Positions 1 through 12,509 of a stretch of 64,000 nt of DNA are shown here, piece by piece. A program made the translations under genes and the position numbers. The notes beneath the pieces were generated by a model. It was not told the origin of the DNA, did no database searches, and was given only the letters and a program-made list of their open reading frames with translations. The stretch's first letter is position 1. Every line of letters begins with the position of its first letter. Origin of the DNA: Acetobacter orientalis (GTDB lineage Bacteria > Pseudomonadota > Alphaproteobacteria > Acetobacterales > Acetobacteraceae); NCBI RefSeq assembly GCF_000963965.1, contig NZ_BAMX01000014.1:62001-126000 (forward strand), given 5' to 3'.

Positions 1-180
1 GAGCACCGTTTTGATATGCCGTTTATTCTGGACATGACGGGTTTAGAGGCTACCGACGTTATGGCGGCGTTAGAAAGTCGTTTGCAGCATAAGCCGGAGG
101 TTGAACTGCATGTAGCCTTGCAGGAAATTACCCGCATGGCAGAAGCTAAGTTGCTGACCATGCCGCCAGTATTGGCCTAA
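1..180 (+). CDS. C-terminal end of an unidentified protein (5' truncated)
   Basis: The reading frame is open from the first base to a TAA at 178-180 and gives the last 59 residues of a protein that begins outside the window. The tail is rich in Glu, Leu and Met and looks largely helical. There is no motif from which I can name the family. It reads in the same direction as the small secreted protein 146 bases downstream, but the gap makes an operon uncertain. I am fairly sure it is coding because its codon use resembles the neighbouring core genes; its function is unknown. Confidence 0.5.
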   Translation, partial: EHRFDMPFILDMTGLEATDVMAALESRLQHKPEVELHVALQEITRMAEAKLLTMPPVLA

Positions 181-326
181 AATTATAGGCGGGTTGGCTA
201 AGCACGTTTTTGCTGTGCTGGTTATAAGCGCCCTTAGCCAACAGGTGCAGATTGCGCCGCCTGCCAAAACAGGGCAAAGATGAAACCCACTCAAGTTGTA
301 GAAGCGTTAGAGAGGGTGATTGCGGC

Positions 327-713
327 ATGGCATATCGGGTTCGTAAAGGGTGCTTCCTCATGATGGGGTTTTTGGCGCTGGCTACCCCCATTGTTGCGGC
401 ACACCCCGTTATGGCTGCAGATGATGAAGGCGGCGGCGATGGTGATGAAGAAGGCCATAAAGGGCCAGACATGCACAAGCTTGCTGCTAAACCGCCTTTG
501 CCACGTGCACATAAAGATTTCAGTAAATTTCGCTACGTGCCGCAGGGCGATAAAATAAAAGAACAGGCAGATGCAAACCGCCTGTTTTTTTGGACACCAG
601 ATGGTAAGCCAGATGGCTACGCCCAACGCCGTGGTAGCAATATTATTTACTACGATGCCCAAGGCAAAGCCATACGCGTACAGCGCCTGCAACCCGGTGA
701 GCTTGAGGATTGA
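327..713 (+). CDS. Small secreted/periplasmic protein, unknown function
   Basis: A protein of 128 residues. The start at 327 is preferred over an earlier one at 252 because it has a purine-rich GAGAGGG upstream and gives a classic signal peptide: basic MAYRVRKG, then a hydrophobic stretch and a likely cleavage after AHPVMA-A around residue 30. The mature part opens with an acidic DDEGGGDGDEEG run, followed by a Lys/Pro-rich linker. A C-terminal half with aromatic residues (FFWTPDGKPDGYAQRRG) looks like a small beta fold. I do not recognise the family. It ends before a bidirectional hairpin terminator and converges with the PPDK regulator gene. Confidence 0.65.
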   Translation: MAYRVRKGCFLMMGFLALATPIVAAHPVMAADDEGGGDGDEEGHKGPDMHKLAAKPPLPRAHKDFSKFRYVPQGDKIKEQADANRLFFWTPDGKPDGYAQRRGSNIIYYDAQGKAIRVQRLQPGELED

Positions 714-812
714 GGGCTAACCCAAGTCTCTGGGGAGACTATGTGCAAATTAAAGCTATGCACTGCGCTCTATTTGTTTGCACGTAGGGGTGGTTTGGTA
801 GCTGGATTTATA

Positions 813-844
813 AAAAAACCTCCCGTTTTACAGGGAGGTTTTTT
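813..844. terminator. Bidirectional rho-independent terminator
   Basis: A 12-base perfect inverted repeat (AAAAAACCTCCC and its complement) with an 8-base loop carries an A run on the left and a T run on the right. It can therefore stop transcripts from both sides. It separates the secreted protein gene from the convergent PPDK regulator gene. Confidence 0.85.
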
Positions 845-895
845 ATTTTGTACTCGTGTTAAGAGCGCAAACATACTGCTGGGGTATGCTTGGCG

Positions 896-1729
896 TTAGC
901 TTTGTGGATTATTGATAAGGTCTAGAATAGACGCCGAAGTTTCTTCAATAGAGCGCCGCGTTACGTCAATAATAGGCCAGTTATGGTGGCGGCATAGGCG
1001 GCGTGCCCAGCGGAGTTCTTCTTGCACTTTTTCAAGGTCTACATAGGCATAATCGCTTGTGTGTTCAGCATGTTTACCCATAGGCAACATTTGAGACAAG
1101 CGCGTGCGCCGAATTTCTATAAGCGTTTCGGGGTCTATGGTCAGGCCAATAACGGGGCGCTGTAGGTTAAATAGGGCCTTGGGTGGCTCAATACCCATAA
1201 CCAAAGGTACGTTTGCGGCCCTGATGCCTCTGTTAGCCAAATAAAAGCAGGTTGGCGTTTTAGAAACACGAGATACACCAACCAGCACCACATCAGCTTC
1301 GTTCAGGCCGTTTGTTTCTTGGCCATCGTCATGGGCCAGCACGTAATGCATGGCCTCAATACGCTGGTAGTAGTTTTCGTCCATAATATATTGGCCACCG
1401 GGGTGGCGGGTGGCTTCTTCACCCGTTTCTTCGGACAAAAAGTTCATGGCGTTGTGCAGTACGTCTAGCAGGCGTACCTGTAGGCTGGCGCACCCGGCTT
1501 CCATATCGGCTTGCAGCGCAGGGTCTGTTAGAGACGACATGACAGGCCCACGGTCTAGGGCAATATGGCGTAGCACCCGGCGTAATTGCAGCCGAGAGCG
1601 AATAAGGTTCCAGTGCCGCAGCCTAACTTCCGTGCCGGGAAATTGGGCAATGCAGGCACGGGCTACGGAATCCAGTGTCTGGCCTGTGGCTTCAGAGACG
1701 AGATGTAGGGTTAGTGTTTTCTGGTTCAT
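896..1729 (-). CDS. Pyruvate,phosphate dikinase regulatory protein (DUF299 kinase/pyrophosphorylase)
   Basis: A bifunctional enzyme of the DUF299/PSRP family. It is known to switch PPDK off by ADP-dependent phosphorylation of a threonine next to the catalytic histidine, and back on by phosphate-dependent removal that releases pyrophosphate. The 277 residues match the usual family length. The P-loop-like ADP site GVSRVSKTPT is at residues 151-160, and the family's N-terminal LVSEATGQT is at 11-19. It lies just downstream of ppdK on the same strand, which fits PPDK rather than PEP synthase as its target. A strong terminator stands between the two, so it may rely on read-through or its own promoter. 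Confidence 0.9.
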   Translation of the reverse strand: MNQKTLTLHLVSEATGQTLDSVARACIAQFPGTEVRLRHWNLIRSRLQLRRVLRHIALDRGPVMSSLTDPALQADMEAGCASLQVRLLDVLHNAMNFLSEETGEEATRHPGGQYIMDENYYQRIEAMHYVLAHDDGQETNGLNEADVVLVGVSRVSKTPTCFYLANRGIRAANVPLVMGIEPPKALFNLQRPVIGLTIDPETLIEIRRTRLSQMLPMGKHAEHTSDYAYVDLEKVQEELRWARRLCRHHNWPIIDVTRRSIEETSASILDLINNPQS

Positions 1730-1744
1730 GATTGTCTATTTTTG

Positions 1745-1775
1745 AAAAAGGCCGCCCGGTAAGGGGCGGCCTTTT
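1745..1775 (-). terminator. Rho-independent terminator after ppdK
   Basis: The repeat GGCCGCC...GGGCGGCC has a short loop and is flanked by A and T runs, directly after the ppdK stop codon. Because it is almost symmetrical it could act on either strand. It lies between ppdK and the regulator gene and would lower regulator transcription from the ppdK promoter. Confidence 0.8.
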
Positions 1776-1778
1776 TGC

Positions 1779-4454
1779 TTAGGCTTTTACCGCTTTGTTT
1801 TTGCGGGCAGCGAGTGCCGCTTGCGCACTGGCCAACCGCGCAACAGGCACGCGGAAGGGAGAGCAAGACACGTAATCAAGCCCAACCTCTTCAAAGAAAG
1901 AGATAGAGAGCGGGTCGCCCCCGTGCTCACCACAGACACCCAGTTTAAGGTCTGGTTTGGTAGCGCGGCCTTTTTCAACGCCCATACGTACCAGAGCGCC
2001 TACGCCCTCACGGTCGATGGAGATGAAGGGGTCTTGTGGCAGAAGTCCTTTTTCAACGTAATCTGGCAGGAAGGAGCCAGCATCATCGCGAGAAAGGCCA
2101 AGGGCTGTTTGGGTTAGGTCGTTGGTACCGAAAGAGAAGAAGTCTGCACTTTCAGCAATTTTGTCTGCTGTAATGGCAGCGCGTGGCAGCTCAATCATGG
2201 TGCCAATGTGGTAAGACAGCTCAGCGCCCTGTTCTTTCAGAACACTGGCAATAACGTCTTCACAGGCTTTGCGCACCCGATCCAGCTCAGCTTTTGTGCC
2301 AACCAGCGGGATCATAATTTCAGGAATAACGCTTTTGCCGGTTTCTTTAGAAACGGCCAGTGCTGCTTCTGCAATGGCGCGTACCTGCATAGCGTAAATT
2401 TCTGGGTGGCTAATGCCAAGGCGGCAACCACGGTGGCCCAGCATGGGGTTGGCTTCAGACAAAGCTGAGCGGCGCGCACGCAGGGTTTCAACGGGCTGGC
2501 CAAGAGCTGCGGCGACTTCTTTCAGTTCTGCTTCACCATGCGGCAGGAACTCGTGCAGTGGTGGGTCAAGCAGGCGAATGGTAACAGGCAGCCCAGCCAT
2601 AATACGGAAGAGGGCTGAGAAGTCATCGCGCTGGAAGGGCAGCAGCGCGTCAATAGCACGGGCACGTGCGGCGGGTTCTTCTGCCATAATCATTTGGCGC
2701 ACATGGCCAATACGGTCTGGGCCAAAGAACATGTGCTCGGTACGGCATAGGCCAATGCCTTCAGCGCCAAAGCGGCGGGCCGTTTCAGCATCTTCTGGCG
2801 TTTCTGCGTTGGCGCGTACGCCAAGGCGGCGTACGCTGTCTGCCCAGCCCATAAGGGTTGAGAAGTCGCCCGACAAAGACGGCGGAATAGTGGGCACGCG
2901 GCCTAGGTAGACAGCGCCGGTACCACCATCAAGCGTAATCCATTCCCCCGCTTTTAGGGTGTGGCCGTTTACGCTTAGGGTTTGGGCTTTATAGTCTACT
3001 GCAATGCTGCCTGCGCCTGCTACGCACACACGGCCCATACCACGTGCCACAACGGCTGCGTGAGAGGTCATGCCGCCACGGGTGGTCAGCACGCCACGGG
3101 CTGCGTGCATACCGTGCACATCTTCCGGTGATGTTTCGATGCGTACCAGAATAACATCTTCACCCTTGGCGGCGCGGTCTTCTACATCTTCAGCAGAAAA
3201 CGCGATAACACCTGTTGCCGCACCGGGTGAGGCAGGCAGGCCACGGGCAAGCTGTGTGCGCTCAGCTTTGGGGTCAAGCACAGGGTGCAGCAACTGGTCG
3301 AGAGAGGACGGGGGCACGCGGGTAATAGCTTCTTCCTGCGTGATAAGGCCTTCGCGGGCCATATCAATGGCAATGCGCAGGGCCGCTGCCGCAGTGCGCT
3401 TACCGCTACGGGTTTGCAGCATGTAGAGCTTGTTGCTCTGCACTGTAAACTCGATGTCCTGCATGTCTTTGTAGTGGCGTTCCAGCAGTTCACGCACGCG
3501 CATCAGCTCTTGGTAAGCGGCTGGCAGGGTTTTTTCCATCGGGTTTTGGTCTGGTGTGGCGCGCCCGGCAGACATAGGCTGCGGGGTACGAATACCGGCC
3601 ACAACGTCTTCACCCTGTGCGTTGATCAGGTACTCACCATAGAAAATGTTTTCGCCGGTGGAGGGGTCGCGGGTAAAGCACACGCCGGTTGCACAGTCTT
3701 GGCCCATATTGCCAAACACCATGGACTGCACGTTAACAGCCGTACCCCAGCTTGCGGGAATATCGTGCAGTTTACGGTAGGTGTTAGCGCGCGGGTTCAT
3801 CCAAGAACCAAACACGGCCCCAATGGCACCCCAGAGCTGGTCTTTGGGGTTTTCGGGGAAAGGTTTGCCCGTTTCGTGCTGGACAGTGCTTTTGTAGTCT
3901 TTGACCACAAGCTGCCAGTCTTCTGCGCTCAGGGCGGTGTCGTCTTCTTTGCCCAGTTCACGCTTGGCGTGCTCAAGAATATCTTCAAAGCGGTGGTGGG
4001 GTACACCCAGCACCACAGAGCCGTACATTTGAATGAAACGGCGGTAGCTGTCCCAAGCGAAACGCCCATCACCGGAGGAGCGTACAAGGCCCTCAACGGT
4101 TTCGTCGTTCAGGCCGAGGTTAAGCACGGTGTCCATCATGCCCGGCATAGAAACGCGGGCGCCAGAGCGCACAGAGACCAGAAGCGGGGCGTTGGCGTCG
4201 CCAAAGCGCAGGCCCATGGTGGCTTCAATCTGGCCCATAGCGGCGTCTAGCTGCTCGGACAGGTCTTGGGGGTAAGCCCGGCCATTTTCGTAAAAGGCGG
4301 AACAGACTTCCGTGGTGATAGTAAACCCGGGGGGCACAGGCAGGCCAATGTTAGCCATTTCTGCAAGGTTAGCGCCTTTGCCACCGAGGAGATTGCGCAT
4401 TCCGGCGTTGCCTTCGTTATGGCCTGCGCCGAAACTGTAGATCCACTTGGTCAT
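1779..4454 (-). CDS. ppdK: Pyruvate, phosphate dikinase
   Basis: Interconverts pyruvate, ATP and phosphate with phosphoenolpyruvate, AMP and pyrophosphate in the cytoplasm. In acetic acid bacteria it can serve gluconeogenesis from C2-C3 substrates. The ATG at 4454 (MTKWIYSFG) is chosen over an upstream GTG because it is the usual family start, giving 891 residues, normal for bacterial PPDK. The N-terminal ATP-grasp part has GGKGANLAEM near residue 25. The swivelling domain has the phospho-histidine motif GGMTSHAAVVARG (His near 465), with the Thr that the regulator modifies. The C-terminal PEP/pyruvate barrel has GTNDLTQ and the catalytic Cys in KLGVCGEHGG. Very confident. Confidence 0.97.
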   Translation of the reverse strand: MTKWIYSFGAGHNEGNAGMRNLLGGKGANLAEMANIGLPVPPGFTITTEVCSAFYENGRAYPQDLSEQLDAAMGQIEATMGLRFGDANAPLLVSVRSGARVSMPGMMDTVLNLGLNDETVEGLVRSSGDGRFAWDSYRRFIQMYGSVVLGVPHHRFEDILEHAKRELGKEDDTALSAEDWQLVVKDYKSTVQHETGKPFPENPKDQLWGAIGAVFGSWMNPRANTYRKLHDIPASWGTAVNVQSMVFGNMGQDCATGVCFTRDPSTGENIFYGEYLINAQGEDVVAGIRTPQPMSAGRATPDQNPMEKTLPAAYQELMRVRELLERHYKDMQDIEFTVQSNKLYMLQTRSGKRTAAAALRIAIDMAREGLITQEEAITRVPPSSLDQLLHPVLDPKAERTQLARGLPASPGAATGVIAFSAEDVEDRAAKGEDVILVRIETSPEDVHGMHAARGVLTTRGGMTSHAAVVARGMGRVCVAGAGSIAVDYKAQTLSVNGHTLKAGEWITLDGGTGAVYLGRVPTIPPSLSGDFSTLMGWADSVRRLGVRANAETPEDAETARRFGAEGIGLCRTEHMFFGPDRIGHVRQMIMAEEPAARARAIDALLPFQRDDFSALFRIMAGLPVTIRLLDPPLHEFLPHGEAELKEVAAALGQPVETLRARRSALSEANPMLGHRGCRLGISHPEIYAMQVRAIAEAALAVSKETGKSVIPEIMIPLVGTKAELDRVRKACEDVIASVLKEQGAELSYHIGTMIELPRAAITADKIAESADFFSFGTNDLTQTALGLSRDDAGSFLPDYVEKGLLPQDPFISIDREGVGALVRMGVEKGRATKPDLKLGVCGEHGGDPLSISFFEEVGLDYVSCSPFRVPVARLASAQAALAARKNKAVKA

Positions 4455-4646
4455 GTTGCCGTTCACTTCATTAATGCGAACGCAGTACCGGGATTATACT
4501 CCGCACGAGGGGGCGGGAAGCTACGGAGTAATGGGCCGATCTGCGAACGGATTTTTATTTTTATTTTGAGACGACGAAATCCACCCCTTCGAGGTGAAGG
4601 AGAATGACGCGTTTTTTAGCGTTCGGCAATCACTCTTTTTTAAACT

Positions 4647-8484
<3,838 letters not shown>

Positions 8485-8556
8485 GCTGGCCCCAGCCTGA
8501 AAAACTGCCAAAAACAAAGAAATGGCACCACAGTGCTATGGTGCCTGCGTGTACGA

Positions 8557-8589
8557 TTTATAAAAAAATACCAAGAACGGAACAAGAAC
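8557..8589 (-). promoter_or_regulatory. recN promoter with overlapping LexA box
   Basis: On the minus strand a -35 TTGTTC (8580-8585) is followed after exactly 17 bases by -10 TATAAA (8557-8562). Across the -35 lies GTTC-N7-GTTC (8575-8589), the alphaproteobacterial LexA consensus. The arrangement is about 70-100 bases upstream of the recN start. Repression by LexA and induction by DNA damage follow from known recN biology. Confidence 0.75.
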
Positions 8590-8624
8590 AAAAAAGCCGT
8601 AGAGCACAAAAAGCACTCTACGGC
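8589..8624 (-). terminator. Rho-independent terminator after bamD
   Basis: On the minus strand the arms GCCGTAGAG and CTCTACGGC (9 bp perfect, extendable with wobble pairs) enclose a T-rich loop and are followed by a run of T. The T run ends where the recN LexA box begins, so bamD termination and recN initiation are packed back to back. Confidence 0.85.
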
Positions 8625-8670
8625 CATAAAAACGCTGTGGGTATTTGGCCAAAAAGATGGCCAGATACCA

Positions 8671-9678
8671 TTAGTGTGCGGTTGCTGCGGGTTGCTGCGG
8701 TGCTACCGGCTGGGCCTTAACGGGCTGCACAGGGGCGGCCTTAATGTCCATAGGCTTTGCGGGGGCTTGTGTTAGCGCTGCGGGGGCAGGGCCAATACCC
8801 GTAGCGGTAGGGGGTGGCGCCATAGCCGTTTTTTGCTGGCTGGCGTTTACAACCTGACCCGGCATAGGGAACTTGTTGGTAAGCAGCTTGTAGCGTTTAA
8901 GGTCGCTATAAGCAAAGCGGTACCATTTGCTGCCGGGGTAGTTAAAGCCCAGCACAATGCCAGATTTACGAGCTTGGTCTGTTAGGCCAAGGTCAAGATA
9001 GACTTCAACCATACGCTCAAGCGCTTCTGGCACGTGGTTGGTTGTCTGGAAGTCCTGCACAACACGCTGGTAGCGGTTAATGGCGGCTTCGTAATTGCGC
9101 TCACGCTGGTAATAACGGCCAACCAACATTTCCTTACCGGCCAGATGGTCGCGGCAGAGGTCAATTTTAAGCTGGGCATCACGGGCATATTTAGACTGCG
9201 GGAAGCGGGTAATAACCTCTTCTAGCGCGTCCATGGCTTCTACGGTGCCTTGCTGGTCACGTTGTACGTCGGCAATTTGTTCATAGAAGCACAGCGCGCG
9301 CAGATAATAGGCGTAAGAGGCATCGGCGCTGGTGGGGTGCAGGCCAATAAAGCGGTTAAGCTGTTGTACGGCCTCTGGGTATTTGCCTTTTAGGTAGTAG
9401 GCATACCCTTCCATAAGCTGTGCGTTGGCAATGTACCCTGAGTAAGGGTAATTTTGCTGAAGCACTTCAAACTCTGCCGCGGCAAGTGTGTAACGGCGGG
9501 TGCGCAAGGCATCTATGCCGTTATTATACATGGTTTCAGCCGAGGCCAGCTTGGGTTTTGGCTCGTCTTTACCGTGGCCAAATAGCCCGCAGCCAGACAG
9601 GCCCAAAAGGAGGCCAGCCGACACCAGATGGCGAAGACGGTAGCGGACGGAAAGGTGTGTAATGGCGCTCACGGACAT
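8671..9678 (-). CDS. bamD: Outer membrane assembly lipoprotein BamD
   Basis: A lipoprotein of the BAM complex, which folds beta-barrel proteins into the outer membrane from the periplasmic face. The start at 9678 (MSVSAITHL) is chosen because it gives a short basic N-region and a lipobox LLLGLSGC with the lipid-modified Cys at residue 30; earlier starts would bury this signal. The body consists of TPR-like repeats typical of BamD (YNNGIDALRTRRYTLAAAEF, YAYYLRALCFYEQIADVQRDQ). It has 335 residues, longer than E. coli BamD (about 245), because of a roughly 65-residue tail rich in Pro, Ala and Gln. It follows lpxC and ends in a clear terminator. Confidence 0.92.
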   Translation of the reverse strand: MSVSAITHLSVRYRLRHLVSAGLLLGLSGCGLFGHGKDEPKPKLASAETMYNNGIDALRTRRYTLAAAEFEVLQQNYPYSGYIANAQLMEGYAYYLKGKYPEAVQQLNRFIGLHPTSADASYAYYLRALCFYEQIADVQRDQQGTVEAMDALEEVITRFPQSKYARDAQLKIDLCRDHLAGKEMLVGRYYQRERNYEAAINRYQRVVQDFQTTNHVPEALERMVEVYLDLGLTDQARKSGIVLGFNYPGSKWYRFAYSDLKRYKLLTNKFPMPGQVVNASQQKTAMAPPPTATGIGPAPAALTQAPAKPMDIKAAPVQPVKAQPVAPQQPAATAH

Positions 9679-9769
9679 CCCGGCTCTTCTATGTGAAGCT
9701 GTTTTATAGCACGCATAGCCGCCAAGAAAAGGGAGAGAAAGGTTCTGCATGCGCTTTCTGCGCCAGACC

Positions 9770-10753
9770 TTACGCAGCAGGGCGGCTTGTTGCAACTTTT
9801 GGCGGCACTAAACGCCATGCAGCGGGGTTGGCAAACAGGCTGCGCAAGAGCTGGTTGTTAAGCCCATGCCCTGAGCAATGGCCGTAAAACCGTGCGCGAA
9901 TGGGGTTGCCTGCCAGATACAGGTCGCCCACGGCGTCCATCATTTTATGACGAATAAATTCATCTGGGCAGCGTAGGCCCGCTGGGTTGAGAATCTGGTT
10001 TCCGTCTACCACAATCGCGTTGTCGAGCGAGCCACCACGGGCTAACCCGGCTTTGTGCAGGGCTTCAATTTCTTGGCGCAGGGTAAAAGTGCGGTTGCGT
10101 GCTAATTCTTGACGGAAAGTGGTTGGGGTAACCTCAAGCGCGTAGGCTTGCTTGCCAATGGCGCACTCAGGAAAGTCTATATCAAACGAGAGATGCAGGT
10201 TTTTAACCGGGGCTGGGCGTAGCTCTGCATAAGCGCCATTTTGCTCGACCCGCACAGGGCGCAAGACTTCAAGATATTGGCGCGGCGCGTCTTGGGTCTG
10301 GCGGCCTGCGCAGTCAATCAGGAAAACAAAGTCTGCGGCTGAGCCGTCGAATACCGGAATTTCTGGGCCATCAACCTGTACCAAAGCATTATCAATGCCG
10401 CAGCCTTGCAGTGCTGCCATAAGGTGTTCGATTGTGGCAATGCGGTTGGTGGGGTTTGTGGCCTCACCCAGCACGGTGCTCAGGCGAGTATCAATAATAT
10501 TGTTGTAACGTGCAGGCAGAGCTGCGGCATTTGGCAGGTCTGTACGCTGAAAGACAATGCCGTGGTGCGCTGGTGCGGGCACTAGGGTGAGCGGTATGCG
10601 CGCCCCGGTGTGCAGCCCAACGCCAACGCCTGTTATGGCTTTGCCAAGCGTATGTTGGAAAAAGGCTGGCATTTTAGTGCCAAACAGAGCAGGAACCGGC
10701 GCTAACTCCGGAGATGCGGAACGGGGCAAGGGTTCCATTAGCAGACTATCCAT
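9770..10753 (-). CDS. lpxC: UDP-3-O-acyl-N-acetylglucosamine deacetylase LpxC
   Basis: A zinc hydrolase that catalyses the committed step of lipid A synthesis, removing the acetyl group from UDP-3-O-acyl-GlcNAc. It has 327 residues, about 20 more than E. coli LpxC, owing to an N-terminal extension; the alternative start at MEPLP is five codons in. Zinc ligands and catalytic residues are visible: His in TIEHLMAAL (110), His and Asp in RHKMMDAVGDL (near 270), and the catalytic His in YGHCSGHGLNN (near 294). It follows ftsZ, as in other proteobacteria, but is separated by a terminator and so should have its own promoter. Confidence 0.96.
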   Translation of the reverse strand: MDSLLMEPLPRSASPELAPVPALFGTKMPAFFQHTLGKAITGVGVGLHTGARIPLTLVPAPAHHGIVFQRTDLPNAAALPARYNNIIDTRLSTVLGEATNPTNRIATIEHLMAALQGCGIDNALVQVDGPEIPVFDGSAADFVFLIDCAGRQTQDAPRQYLEVLRPVRVEQNGAYAELRPAPVKNLHLSFDIDFPECAIGKQAYALEVTPTTFRQELARNRTFTLRQEIEALHKAGLARGGSLDNAIVVDGNQILNPAGLRCPDEFIRHKMMDAVGDLYLAGNPIRARFYGHCSGHGLNNQLLRSLFANPAAWRLVPPKVATSRPAA

Positions 10754-10856
10754 GGCTTAGGCGTTGTCCTGCAAAAGTGAAAAACTGTGCCTTGTAACGC
10801 TAAAGCCGAAGAAATGTTCTGGCGAGTCAATGATTATTGCCGTCTGTTACATAAAT

Positions 10857-10883
10857 AACGCGCTGCCATAGCGGCAGCGCGTT
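10857..10883 (-). terminator. Terminator hairpin after ftsZ
   Basis: An 11-base perfect stem (AACGCGCTGCC and complement) with a 5-base loop lies just after ftsZ, followed on the minus strand by a modest T-rich stretch (TTATTTATG). It probably marks the end of the dcw transcript. Confidence 0.7.
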
Positions 10884-10908
10884 ACAAAAAAGGCCCAATA
10901 AACCAGGC

Positions 10909-12420
10909 TTATCGACGCAGGAAGGTTGGAATTTCCAGCCCGGTATCTTCTGTTTCGGCAGGGCGAATGCTCATGCCGCTTTCAGCCTGTTGCTGCGGGG
11001 CGGCCGGGCGGTGCTGCTGCACTGCGGGCTCGTTACGCTCTTCTGCTGTTGGCACCCGGCGGAAAGCCCCTGTAACCCGGCCAAACAAGCTGCGGCTTGC
11101 CGGTGGGTTAGGGTCTGGCTGGTAAGGAGAGCGGGGTGTTTCTGTAAACAACCCAGCCCGGGGAGAGGGCGCGGGCCGTGCTGCGGGCTGAGCTTGCGCT
11201 GCCGGTGCGGCTTGGCCGGGCATGCTATGTGCAGGCGGTGCTGTATGGCTTGCCTGTGGTTGTGGCTGGTAGGCAGCAGGCTGAGGTGCTGCTGCTGGCC
11301 GAGGCTGCGCAGCTTGCTGCTGTGTTGTGTCAACACGGGCAGTATTGGGTGCTGCGGCTTGTGGCTGAGGTGCAGCAGCCGTGGGGGCGGGCTCAGCCAC
11401 GGTTTCTGGTTCAATGGCTGGCTGGTAGGGGCGGTCTGCGTTGGGGGCGGGAATATCAATGCCGGTCGCCACAACAGAGACGCGAATTTTGCCGTTCATG
11501 TTGTCATCAATGATGGAGCCCCAGATCATGTTGGCATCATCAGAGACTTCACGGCGGATACGGTTTGCCGCTTCTTCCATTTCAAACAGGGTAATGTCTT
11601 CACCACCGGTTACGTTTACCAGCAGGCCTTGCGCGCCAGACATCGAGGCGTCTTCGAGCAGTGGGTTGGCAATGGCGGCTTCGGCGGCTTCAATGGCGCG
11701 GTTTTCGCCTTCGGCTTCGCCTGTACCCATCATGGCTTTACCCATTTCCGCCATAACGCTGCGAATATCGGCAAAGTCGAGGTTAATATAGCCCGGTGCC
11801 ATCATAAGGTCGGTTACGCCACGCACGCCCATATAGAGCACATGGTCGGCCATTTTGTAGGCTTCGCGCAGGGTTGTACGCTCGCTGGCAACACGGAAGA
11901 GATTTTGGTTAGGAATAACAATAAGCGTGTCAACATATTGCTGAAGCTCTTTAATGCCTTCATCTGCAATACGGATACGGCGTTTGCCTTCGTAATCGAA
12001 AGGTTTGCTAACCACCCCAACGGTAAGAATACCACGCTCACGCGCCATGCGGGCAATAACGGGTGCTGCCCCTGTACCGGTGCCGCCGCCCATACCTGTG
12101 GTGATAAACACCATGTGTGAGCCATCGAGGTAGCGAGCAATTTCGTCTGCTGCTTCTTCTGCCGCGCCACGGCCCACTTCGGGTTTTGCACCTGCGCCCA
12201 AACCGTGGGTTAGGTGTGGGCCAAGCTGAATGCGGCGGTCGGCACGGCTTTTGGCCAGACTTTGGGCATCTGTATTGGCAACAACAAACTCAACCCCCTG
12301 CAGGTTGGACGCAATCATGTTGTCCACTGCGTTTGTACCGCCACCACCAACACCGATAACTGTGATTCGAGGGGAGAAATCAGCGTGGTTCTGAGGCGGA
12401 ACAGTCAGGTTGAGGGTCAT
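10909..12420 (-). CDS. ftsZ: Cell division GTPase FtsZ
   Basis: A tubulin-like GTPase that polymerises at mid-cell and recruits the divisome. The nucleotide-binding signature GGGTGTG is at about 111-117, preceded by [15 protein letters not shown]. The polymerisation domain runs to about residue 320. A long linker very rich in Pro, Ala and Gln follows, then the conserved C-terminal peptide LEIPTFLRR that binds FtsA. At 503 residues it resembles the long FtsZ of other alphaproteobacteria. It is last in the dcw operon, 89 bases after ftsA. Confidence 0.97.
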   Translation of the reverse strand: MTLNLTVPPQNHADFSPRITVIGVGGGGTNAVDNMIASNLQGVEFVVANTDAQSLAKSRADRRIQLGPHLTHGLGAGAKPEVGRGAAEEAADEIARYLDGSHMVFITTGMGGGTGTGAAPVIARMARERGILTVGVVSKPFDYEGKRRIRIADEGIKELQQYVDTLIVIPNQNLFRVASERTTLREAYKMADHVLYMGVRGVTDLMMAPGYINLDFADIRSVMAEMGKAMMGTGEAEGENRAIEAAEAAIANPLLEDASMSGAQGLLVNVTGGEDITLFEMEEAANRIRREVSDDANMIWGSIIDDNMNGKIRVSVVATGIDIPAPNADRPYQPAIEPETVAEPAPTAAAPQPQAAAPNTARVDTTQQQAAQPRPAAAPQPAAYQPQPQASHTAPPAHSMPGQAAPAAQAQPAARPAPSPRAGLFTETPRSPYQPDPNPPASRSLFGRVTGAFRRVPTAEERNEPAVQQHRPAAPQQQAESGMSIRPAETEDTGLEIPTFLRR

Positions 12421-12509
12421 TCAAATCTCCCGGGGAAACAGCAGCGGGCTAGGCAGGCTTTGTGGCGGTATTCCAAACACGGAATACAATGAAGAGTTGC
12501 GTAAGTATA

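Noticed and set aside
281-364. Mini reading frame ending in ATGA overlap inside the secreted protein gene
   Set aside because: It lies within the better supported start at 327, which has the signal peptide and ribosome binding site.
3285-4250. Long + strand reading frame opposite ppdK
   Set aside because: It mirrors the codon periodicity of ppdK and has no ribosome binding site or recognisable domain.
10990-12120. Long + strand reading frame opposite ftsZ
   Set aside because: Antisense shadow of a GC-biased gene; the translation is rich in Cys, Trp and His in an unnatural way.
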